64,000 nt of DNA from Coprinus comatus. Taxonomy: Eukaryota > Basidiomycota > Agaricomycetes > Agaricales > Agaricaceae. Below are positions 11,134 through 20,701 of this stretch, one piece after another (position 1 is the first letter of the stretch; each line of letters opens with the position of its first letter). The notes under the pieces are model-generated. The model ran no database searches, had not been told where the DNA came from, and was given only the letters and a program-made list of their open reading frames with translations. The translations under genes and the position numbers were made by a program. The DNA lies in the NCBI GenBank assembly GCA_034638255.1, contig JAWPGT010000093.1:16171-80170 (forward strand). Reading direction: 5' to 3'.

Positions 11134-12222
11134 ATGTCGACTATTACTGCAGACGCTGCTGTCAACAACAACAACAACAACGGCATTACAAATGTTGTTG
11201 GTGAACAATCACAATCACCATCACAATTCCAAGAACAACGTCAACAACGACATGGAGATGTAGAACATGAACAACCATCACTTATTCATCGACTTTTTTC
11301 ACCTTTTTCACCTTCAGCTTTAGCTTCACTTCCAAGATTACGAAGACCAGCAAGATATACACGTGCAGATGCTATTCCAGAAACTGCTCCTGATAGTCAA
11401 GGACAACAACCTACCGTTCGAGACTATCATTCTATCAATTTACCTTCTCAAGTTAGGGTTCCTAAGAAAGTACCTACACCTATACGAGTTGAGGGTAAAG
11501 TTTGGTTTGCAAATGAACGCAGTGAGTTGTCCCTTTTTTGTTTTGCTTAGCCCTTTCCTTGGTTATAGGGAGTCAACCCTGATACATGAATTTTTCTTTT
11601 ATACATTAGCTTGGATATCATGGTTGAACATCTCCATACTACTCGCTACACTCGCTCTTGCTCTATATAACTCCTCTAAAGATGATATTGCAACGTACTT
11701 CGCATACACCTACGCTATAATCAGTATATGCACTCTGGTTCGTTCCCCTCTTCTACCCCCTCCTATTCAACATTAAACACAACCTCTTTTTTTTGTTACA
11801 GGTTTATAGTTGGGCTCTATATCAACACCGTATTACGATGATTCGTAGACGAGATCCAGGTCATTTCGACGCTCTAGCAGGACCCGTAATATTGAGCATA
11901 GTCCTCTTCTTCGCTGTCCTAGCAAACTTCATTATTCGGGGTAAGTCCAAACCTCCCCCCATATTTTTTTTTCCCATATCAACTTTCTAATAATATCACG
12001 CACGTTTGTTATTTAGTTAAAGAACTGTAAGTAAGCGACACACGTGTCCATTTCGGATGTGTTTTGTTCCTGATGCTAACATTGACATATCATTGCTTCT
12101 TTTTTTTTTTTCTTTTTTTTTTTAGACAGAGGAAAGGTATTCCTATCCCTGGAAATGGCCTTTGGACCCTTTTATCACATTCTTCTTCTACTTTGAACAA
12201 TACTGTTAACGTTCCGGTATAA
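11134..12222 (+). CDS. Vtc1-like vacuolar transporter chaperone subunit (DUF202)
   Basis: Likely small membrane subunit of the VTC complex that makes and imports polyphosphate at the vacuole. Exons 11134-11521, 11610-11737, 11802-11940, 12017-12026 and 12126-12222 give 253 aa. Family marks: VPKKVPTPIRVEGKVWFANE, then TWISWLNIS opening TM1, TM2 (YFAYTYAIISICTLVYSWAL), RRRDPGHFDALAGP, and TM3 (LSIVLFFAVLANFIIR). The hydrophilic N-terminal extension of about 125 aa (Asn and Gln runs) is long; yeast Vtc1 is about 129 aa in total. The fourth exon is only 10 nt; without splicing there the frame stops at TAA 12028. The ATG at 11134 is the first in frame. It is transcribed toward DBR1 and away from the DnaJ gene. 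Confidence 0.85.
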
Positions 12223-12481
12223 GGAAAACAACAATTTTTTTGAATACTCAGGAATCTTGTGTAATATCTATTTTATCTTTAACATTGTCTTTTTTTTTCT
12301 TGGGTATTGAATAGATTAGGTATTTTTGGAACGATCACAGAAGGCGTGAAATAAGTCAGTCTTCTTTTACTTCAATTCAACTATATCAATACACTTTGTA
12401 CGTTGATATGAACACACGGTGTGCAACATTGTCCTTCCATTTATATATATAGAAAAGAAAAAAAAAATCACAGTTATACAT

Positions 12482-14935
12482 TTACGCACCACTAACATTC
12501 CCATTCCCACCAACACCAACACCAGCTCCAACACCAGAAATAGCACCAACATTAATCTTATTTTCAATTTCCAATAATTGACAAAAAGCTATTGTTTGAG
12601 GATTGAGATAAGCTGGTGGTTGAGGTGTATTGTTATTAACTTTTTCATCTTCGGTTCCTGGTGGTGGTCCTGGTGCTGTTTGAATGAACGTTTGTGTATC
12701 GTCTATGAATATTGGTTTCGTTGCATCGTTTTCTATATTGTTTTTTTTTGTTTTGTTATTATTGTTAGGATATTTAGTATAATGGATGGAAGGTGTAATG
12801 GAAGATGTGGGTGTAGTAGAAAGAAGGTGAGGAAGATGAATAAGAAGGGGAAATATAAGGGAAGGAAGGAAGGAACTAACGTTGTAATTTTTCAAGAATC
12901 CATTGTCTAGCTGATGAAACTAATTCTCTAGCTTCTGATTCAGGTGGGAACGAAGGTTGATTGTACGTTATTGAGAATAAAGGTTGGAAAGCTTTGGTTA
13001 TAGCTAACCATTCTGGATCGAATTCCAGTTTAAGTGTAGTTGTTGTTGATGGTGATGATGAGGGTGTTGTTGATGAAGTTCCTTCTTCCATTGGTGGTTG
13101 TGGTGATGTAATGGGATTGGGATTGGGATTGGTAGTAGGAGAAGTGGAAAATTCGGGTGTTGGAATGTCGACAACCTACATTAAATAATATTAAAGAGAT
13201 AAGAAATCACAAAAATTAGTGAGTATATGCGCTTACTTCAAGAAATTGTCGTTTTGGTAAACATTTATCAAGTGCCAAGAATTGTGTAGCTGGTCCATTC
13301 GGTATTCTCCTCACTTGACGTTGTTGATGTCGTGTGTTGGGTTGTGGTTGTTGTTGAGGAGGGGGAGGAGCTTGAATAACTTCTTCTTCGTCATCTAACA
13401 TAATTTCGTCCGGATTTATTTTTGTTCTTTCCACTATAGTGGTATGGAGAGGGAGAGATTCGACAACTTGTTCTTCATCATCCAACATGATTTCATCCGG
13501 GTTCGTATTTGGTTGTAGCTGTGGTGGTGGTGGTGGTGGTGGTGGTGCAGGTGACACCATATTCATTGCTCCTTCGTCGTTGCCTTTCGTTGCCTCTTCC
13601 GTTTCCTTTGCCTTTGGTACATCATCGAACTCCTCCTCATCATCAATAACAATCTCATCCGGATTCTTCATCTTCTCCTCTTCTTGCACCAAACTTCCCC
13701 CCTCTCCCTCATTAACTCCTTTCCCACTTCCCTCTCCTTCCATCTCACTACCTTTGGCATTCGGATCAATATGATCAACTCTAGCTTCAAACCTCGTATG
13801 TAAATGAGCAGCAAACCACCAATCTGGTTTCAAATTCCTCAATAATCCCATCATAGGTGGACTTCCAAGTACGCCTCTTTCAATATCTTGTCGCAAGAAT
13901 GATTTTCTTGAAAGTAGGTAACGTAGGTTTCCATGATGTTCTATTGATTGTGGCCAATCGTGTGATAGGAATACTGTTGGTTTTGATAACTGGATTTGCG
14001 TGTTGGTGAGTCTAGGTTAGAAGTTTGCGGGAAAAGAGGAGAGGGAGAAGAGAGATAAAGGTGTAAAGAACGTACAAGTGATAGTTTTCTAACATTAAAT
14101 TCTCTTACGTGATAGATACTTCGTATTGAACTTGGTGTATACGGTACCTTTTCAAAGTTTCCTATTCTCTCCACACATGTTAACATCCCTATATCAATGG
14201 GAGAAAAGATCACATTGACACACACCTTTCTCGAAATCAAATTTCTTGAAAATACCAGATGCACCGGTTATTCGAATACCATTAACTTTAACACACCCTG
14301 CGTGTCCTAAGAAGTAGATGTTTGGAGCTAGCCAACCTCCATGATACCTATACTCATAACAAGACGAATAAGAAGCGAACATGGAAACATAAATGAGAGA
14401 GAGAGAGAAAACGTACAATTCCCACATGTAATTCGAAGCTTCATGATTACCACCAATAACAATTGTTAAAATCGGTGCCTTCTTAACACCCGTATAGTAT
14501 CTATAAAACGAAACAAAACATGATCAGCTCTCAGGAATTATAACATTAGTTATTACCGAATAAAAACGTTTTTACTCACTTCCAAAATCCACCCAATTCC
14601 TTATACTTATTAGGTACAGCCATACATTGTAAATCATTAACATTCCTAATCGCTTGAAAATCTCCACAAACAAGTAATAAATCCACTTTATACTTGTTTT
14701 GTTCTTCTAAACTTGCAATATGGGAATAAATGGCGTCTAATTGACCATGACAACATCCTTCTACTGCGATCTTCAAGTTATGTCGTTTTGTATGTGTAGT
14801 GTAAGTCGGGGTTGAAGTTGAGTAAGGATGATGAATGCGATGTTTGTATGACACGATATGTGATTTTGGGAAGAGAAAGGATGTAAGTAAGGAACGTGGA
14901 TTTGTGATAGATTTTGGAGAAATTGGTACCTTCAT
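12482..14935 (-). CDS. DBR1: RNA lariat debranching enzyme
   Basis: Nuclear metallophosphoesterase that hydrolyses the 2'-5' bond of intron lariats. Exons 14935-14580, 14500-14417, 14347-14226, 14161-14076, 13989-13237, 13175-12881 and 12732-12482 join in frame (648 aa). Metal-site motifs in order: [43 protein letters not shown]. The family signature [16 protein letters not shown] appears as [16 protein letters not shown], and the C-terminus has [18 protein letters not shown]. The middle carries a low-complexity insert with three NPDEI(V/M)(I/L)DDEE repeats and proline runs. The first exon may hide an intron (14929-14771, 159 nt, stop-free). Splicing it gives the canonical start [11 protein letters not shown] (595 aa); keeping it adds 53 basic Ser/Thr-rich residues. 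Confidence 0.95.
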
Positions 14936-15155
14936 GGTTTGAGTTTAAGAGATTGAAAGAACACGTGGGACGTTAAATGATTTGATGGCAATATTGATCT
15001 CCTGATGTCATTGGTAAGTATATGCGCCCTTTTGCACCTCCAGAATTTAGGCCTCAATAGCTACGCATTGGTTAGCCGAATATACCAACCCCTGCATCTA
15101 AATATTGTCCCTTCTCAATAAATACTCTCTTAAATGGACAGTGGACCATGGTGGG
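14936..15155. other. Intergenic between DBR1 and family copy F
   Basis: No coding signal was recognised. The part nearest copy F carries the two family motifs listed separately. Confidence 0.5.
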
Positions 15156-15166
15156 CTGCGGAGAAG
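15156..15166 (+). promoter_or_regulatory. Shared upstream motif CTGCGGAGAAG (copy F)
   Basis: Exact match about 160 bp upstream of the copy F ATG, on the coding strand and upstream of the palindrome, as in copy E. Confidence 0.4.
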
Positions 15167-15196
15167 AAGTATTTTTGGCATTTTGTGGCCTATCTA

Positions 15197-15208
15197 ATCG
15201 ATATCGAT
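15197..15208. promoter_or_regulatory. Palindrome ATCGATATCGAT upstream of copy F
   Basis: Perfect 12-bp palindrome about 120 bp upstream of the copy F ATG. Confidence 0.5.
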
Positions 15209-15327
15209 GGCGACAAAAACCATAAAACCGCGAACGCATTGGTGACTCTTTGGACTACATAATTTTTATCTTCTTACACAAGAGTCACATAACCACTACC
15301 GTTTTTTTTTATATATCCACAATTGAT

Positions 15328-16205
15328 ATGTCTCATGGCCCAGGCTTGTTTCACGTCTACTTCGTCGGAGTTGGTGATACTACCAACTCGAACTACACTC
15401 AAAATAGTCCTTTGGTGAGTTCTATTGAACCTCATAGTACATATAAGAAATAACTTCATAAACCGGGAATAGTATCTAGTCACTTTCTCTTCCCGTAATG
15501 AAGCCGATAAATGGTAGAGGGCTCTCCCGCAATACCTCCAAACTTCGCCGATTCACTTCACAATTCATCATGGCACCATTACCGAATAATCAAGAGGGCT
15601 GACGTTGAAGGATAATTTTAATCTGAGTAAAGCGATTGCTGCTACACCTGATTCTCGTATAGATCATTTGAATGGTAGAGAGTGAGTTTTATATTAGGAT
15701 ACTTATCATCGATTGTATATACTTACATCATTCACCATAGATTTCGGATTCGTTCTGCTACGAAACCATATCGTTATTGGTCATTTGCGGACCGTCAGAC
15801 ACTTCGAGTTATGGATCAAACATACAATGGATTTACGAGCTATCGATGTTCATAATTCGCAGGTTAAATGAATTGTCATACGAGCCTGATAGGAAAGATG
15901 AGGATATATTGATTAGTGAAGATGACGTAGAAATTTCGGTTGCTCCCGAATGCACTGGTGGTCCACCTGTAAAGTTTTGGATGAACCCTACCCAGCCAAT
16001 GGAAAATGTATTCAACATCACTGCTACTTGAAATGATGGAGTTGTAGCTAATAGTAATACTAATGTGGCCAATTTAGATAATCTGTATATCTTCAAGTTT
16101 TCTTGGTTTGAGAATGGATTCTTTACGAAGAATTTCAGTACTGAATCATACCCACCGCTTTATGCTGCTCCTGGTAGAGGGGAAAGATGGGAATTAGTAG
16201 AGTAA
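15328..16205 (+). pseudogene. Two-domain family copy F, multiply disabled
   Basis: The exon layout is kept (15328-15414, 15473-15681, 15741-16205) with intact splice sites. Exon 1 starts MSHGPGLFHVYFVGVGD. Exon 2 has TAG (15515-15517) for the second Trp of WWRA, then a frameshift before the MAPLPN stretch and a small deletion inside the GWKCIIQTLK codons. Exon 3 shifts frame before FIIRRLNELSYEP and has a further TGA after FNITAT. The final frame still reads FSWFENGFFTK and GERWELVE. Several independent lesions make function unlikely. Confidence 0.8.
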
Positions 16206-17573
16206 TTGTAGTGAGTGAAGTTGTATTGTGTTAAGCTTTAGGGATTGTGCCAATAGTATAAATTGAGATCGAGGACTTCGGAGTCTTGCATTTCGCAAGA
16301 AAAGACATAATAGGCAATCATTCGAGGACATGGTTACAAACATGGTTACATATAATCAAGTTTGCCGATAGATCTCCAATCATGCTTCTGTGTTACACAT
16401 GCTCTCAATCGATCCCGATTGTACGACGAACTATAAAAGTTCTTGACTATTCCCTTCCTCTAATATGGAGATCAACATAACAGATTCCATGTTTTGCAAC
16501 TTCAGTTGTATCATCACTTTGAATCAATATTTCATAATGTTTCTCGATAATCAACATCTCTCCCAGCCTCACTACCACCTCCTACCTACTCAACAAGTTA
16601 AAGACTCCCTATTACTTGATGTACGTGTTTTCTTGCTTCTTAACCATGTCAATTTTTAATTGTGACTATTAATCTCCCTTGGTATTCAGACTTCCCTTAT
16701 CCCATCCCATCCGAGTCACCTCTTTCCTTCAAATTCCCCTACATTGATCAGCTCACCTGAGCATCGGATCTTCCGGACAGTGGATGATAATGATGGCTAG
16801 AATATGGTTTATATTATTTCTAGGGTGAGGATCTCTCCAATTCGCCAATCTATTCTTAGCAACTAATTTCAATTTTTCATTCCTAGTATACCATCATTAT
16901 CCCCTATTACACCTTCCCCAGAATCTTGGATATCACCACCTTGTTATACATCTGGGTGTTCTGTTTCATAGGTTTGTAAGGGAATTTGGTGATAGTAATA
17001 GTAGTAATTGAATTGATGTCTATTTTTGTGATATATATTCTTTTTTTATTATAAAAAAAATCTGGTCTTCTTGAGTAACCTGGGAAAAAAAAAGACATCT
17101 CAGATGATATGAGGGAAATATTATATTAATTCAGTGATAGATTATGATAACTTGTTATACTGAAATTGCCAGTAACAAAATATGTGAGTAGACCTGAGAT
17201 GAGGCTAGTTAGTGTCATTATCAAATATATTCAACATATTTGCATCGCAAGCGGGAGTTCGATCTCAAAAAAAGGGAAAACCAAAAAAAAAAAAAATATT
17301 TACAACATCTCAATAATGGTGACGAGAGTTCAACCCAAGTGTGTGGTAGTGAATACTCGTCCCAGTCACTGTACTTTACAATCGGCGATTGACGATTTTC
17401 AATGGTCATGACTCGTTTTGAAGCATATTCGCCACCTAAAATGGATATAAGATCTGAAAGTAAGAGTTCGGAAGCAAGAACTGGGAGGCGTGTTTAAGAA
17501 AAGATCATCCCTCGAGGCATCAATCTAATATTACCTACAATACAGATTCCTCTGATTTTCCAATGATAACGAA
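16206..17573 (+). other. Intergenic interval between copies F and G
   Basis: About 1.4 kb without a recognised gene or repeat; AT-rich with an A13 run near 17285. Short ORFs have no domain or splice support. Confidence 0.5.
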
Positions 17574-17584
17574 CTGCGGAGAAG
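17574..17584 (+). promoter_or_regulatory. Shared upstream motif CTGCGGAGAAG (copy G)
   Basis: Exact match 85 bp upstream of the copy G ATG. No ATCGATATCGAT-type palindrome was seen here. Confidence 0.4.
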
Positions 17585-17668
17585 AGAAATATATCTACTG
17601 TATACAGCTTTCAATACACAGCCTCTCTCAACGTTCAACGCTCAACTCTCTTCATACCATATAACACC

Positions 17669-18499
17669 ATGTCCTTTGCTCCAGGATTATTCTATGTTTA
17701 TTTTATCGGTGTGAGTAGTGATGGATACACACACAATAGTCGCATGGTAAGGTGTCTGAATTGGGGAGTACTTGTATATAGTTATCACTTATTATTCTTC
17801 TTAAAAATTTTAGCATCTTGTAGCCTTCGTCTCCTGATCTGAGGCTGACAATGATTGGAGAGCTATTCAGCTCTTAGCACATAGTAACAGATCAACTTTT
17901 TCGACGATATAGCCCTCAGCTTATCATGGCACCATTACCAAACGTTCAAGAAGGATGGAAATGTATCATTCAGGCATTAACGGATAATTATAATCTGAGC
18001 AAGGTGCTTATTGCACCACCTGATTCTCGACCAGACAATATCAACGGCCAATCGTAGGTTACATTTGTCGATTATTTACGTAGAAGTTACGAAATATACT
18101 AACGCTTCAATTACTAGGTTCTACATTCGTTCTGTCACATACCCTGATTCGTTTTGGACATATAATGAACTTGGGGCAGGACACAGTACCATTGGCAGCC
18201 GACAAAAGTACACCATAAAACGAGTCTCACCATTGAATTACGAGCCTAGGACTGACGAAGATGTGTTAATTGGTGAAGACTATGTCAATATTTTCTTGTT
18301 TGGCACAAACATGGTCATGAAATGGTATAAATCAGGAGACAAGGGAGTAGAGTTGCGTCGGGAAAGCTGGTCTGGGGATACTACCTTTTCACCCGAGACA
18401 GAAAAGGAAAGATTCAAATTCTCATTCTTTACTGATGGAAGGCCAAGTGATTCGGAGCGTTATTGGAAACATTGCGATTCTTGGGAATTTGTGATTTGA
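17669..18499 (+). pseudogene. Two-domain family copy G (subfamily 1), exon 2 disabled
   Basis: Exons 17669-17746, 17814-18053 and 18118-18499. Exon 1 encodes MSFAPGLFYVYFIGV, like copy A. In exon 2 the family R of SSRSEAD is TGA (17835-17837), and a frameshift precedes the FRRxSPQ segment. From the internal ATG at 17926 the frame is open to the end (MAPLPNVQEGWKC, FYIRSVT, DEDVLIGEDYVNIF, FSFFTDG, SWEFVI). The C-terminal domain is therefore intact as an ORF while the N-terminal domain is dead. Confidence 0.7.
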
Positions 18500-19217
18500 T
18501 CTTATGTAGTGTGTCGAACTGTAATTGTGTCTATCTGAAATCCAAACAATTATAAAATGTTGTCTGTGCAAATCACTGTAAACAGATAATCAAATGGGAG
18601 AGAACGTTACAGGATGGAATGGTTGCTAGCTGGTTGCGAGTGGGAACATTTGGGGAGCATGATTCATCCACCATAAATTGAACATAATAGAGGCGACTTC
18701 CAAATATTCCTATTTCATTGCGAGAAATATACTTGCCATTTGCTTGAGATACAAATAGATAAATTCAGTGCAACTCGTATAAAGGAGAATTATAGTGTAG
18801 TTTGATGGGTGTGATTACATAAGGAAGAGACCGATCCGTGGGAAGTCCCTGTCCTGTCTTTATGTTCCTTGACATCGTCAGCATCTGTGATTATATGCAC
18901 GTTTTTTTTCAGCTTTGGGTCTGTGCTTTCTAGGCTCCTTGTCACATTACACCCGCGAGTACGCCCCAGTATCTGATGGCCATATTTGACTACCTCGCAG
19001 CTTTCAACATTCCGTAACAACAATATCTGTGCTCAGAGAAGCATAATCCTCTACATGTTTTGCGTGCGGCTGCGTCTCCGTCGAGCCCATCTCTTGGCAC
19101 AGAGCCGGTGTGGGTGCCTACTTCATGTCCCGGGGTTCTTGTGTCTATTATTCGGTGCTTTTACTTGTTCTCAGCTGAGCTTGTGACCTAGAACCATTCG
19201 ATCAGCTAGAGGGTGTG
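18500..19217 (+). other. Intergenic interval between copies G and H
   Basis: No supported gene; short ORFs on both strands lack domains. Confidence 0.45.
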
Positions 19218-19228
19218 CTACGGAGAAG
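19218..19228 (+). promoter_or_regulatory. Variant upstream motif CTACGGAGAAG (copy H)
   Basis: One mismatch to CTGCGGAGAAG; it lies upstream of the degenerate palindrome of copy H. Confidence 0.35.
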
Positions 19229-19237
19229 TCTTACACG

Positions 19238-20273
19238 TTGTATATGTATGTTGATGTTGGGAAGGACTGTGATCCATCGATACCGATAGACACCAAGAAT
19301 AAAAGCCTCAACGGCCTAGCGACTCCTCGCCAACATCAGAACATTATCATCTCAGTCCAATTAACATTTCACGTCTATTTCGTTGGAATTGGTGATAGTA
19401 GCGCGATTTACACTTTGAATAGTCCTTTAGTAAGTCGTACGCTTTCTACCACTAGTTCACTGACTTCGAACGTTGATCATTTGAATAAAGTACCTGGTCA
19501 CCTTTTCTTCACGTTCGGAGGCTGATAACTGGTGGAGGGCTACTAAACTTTCATCCCCCAATGGATCAGCCCTTCGTCGCTTCAGTCCACAATTCATCAT
19601 GGCGCCATTACCGAATATCCAAGATGGATGGAAGTGTTTTATTCAAACGTTGAAAGACAATTTTAATCCGCGGAAAGCACTTGGTGCTGTATCGGATCCT
19701 CGTCCAGACCATTTGAACGGTGAAGAGTGCGTGCACAAGTCACACTATCATGTCCCATTTTTCTTTTTGTTCTCTAATTTCTTTTTGCCACTTGTACATA
19801 GGTATTATATTCGTTCTGCTACAACACTACACCGATACTGGTTCCTTCGTGAAGAATATCTGTCGGCTCTGGATATAATTCCAGATTCGAAACCATATTC
19901 AACCGATACTTCCCCAACCCGATTCATAATCAAACGCACAAATGAGCTACCGTACGAATGTAGAGATGATGAAGATATACTTATAAGTGAAGATGACGTC
20001 GAAATATTCGTGGCCCCTATTTGGCTTGGTGAATTGCCGATGCAACTTGTAATGACTCCATTGAGTTTTCCAAATGATAGGGGTATAGTGGAAGCTTTTC
20101 GAATTACGACCGTTGCTGGTATTCCATCGCATTTTCGGAACATGGAGTTGAGGAGTAGCTTTAAGCTTGGTTGGTTTGAAAAGGGGTTTTATATTTCGAA
20201 TAGCTCTTCACAGCAGAGGAAGGATGTCTCTGTTGCTCCTGGTAAAGGTCAAAGATGGGAGTTGGTACGATAG
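19238..20273 (+). CDS. Two-domain family copy H, start uncertain (subfamily 2)
   Basis: Exons 2 (19491-19726) and 3 (19802-20273) are fully open and well conserved: YLVTFSSRSEADNWWRAT, FIMAPLPNIQDGWKCFIQTLK, YYIRSATTLHRYW, DEDILISEDDVEIFVAP, FKLGWFEKGFYIS and a terminal QRWELVR. In exon 1 the family start has decayed: the ATG position reads ATC and GPGL is lost, though FHVYFVGIGD remains. An in-frame ATG at 19238 would add an unrelated leader (exon 1 19238-19429). The second intron (75 nt) has no stop and is a multiple of three, so its retention also keeps the frame. Translation may instead start at the MAPLPN codon (19600). Confidence 0.55.
19276..19287. promoter_or_regulatory. Palindromic element ATCGATACCGAT upstream of copy H
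   Basis: One mismatch to ATCGATATCGAT. It lies inside the alternative leader ORF of copy H, about 75 bp before the place of the lost ATG. Confidence 0.4.
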
Positions 20274-20701
20274 TTATTTAGTATGTAGTAACTCCGTCGT
20301 TTGTGTCGAGTATAGCTGACTGCAATTTGATTGATAAGTAATGATATATTTCTAAGCTTGTTTTCTGGAAAAAGTTGATAATTGCTGTTCAAATATGTTA
20401 TTCATGTTATATGTAGCATTTACTCGGATCCTACGTGCGATTACCTGATAACTGCCTGATAATAAAATATACACAACCCTGACAGAGGTGAAGAGTAAAA
20501 TCGGTAAATGCCGGGTAATTAGTAGGACACGCAATTGGTTGTTTTGCCCATCGTCCACATAAAACACGTCCACATCTTACTATCAACAAAATCTTGGACC
20601 TCTTAGCAGCCCTAATCCCTTGTGTTATAAGAAGTTATGAATGAACAGTACTTTCTTCCACCCTCTCACTACATACGCGACAAACGACCAGTGCTCACAA
20701 C

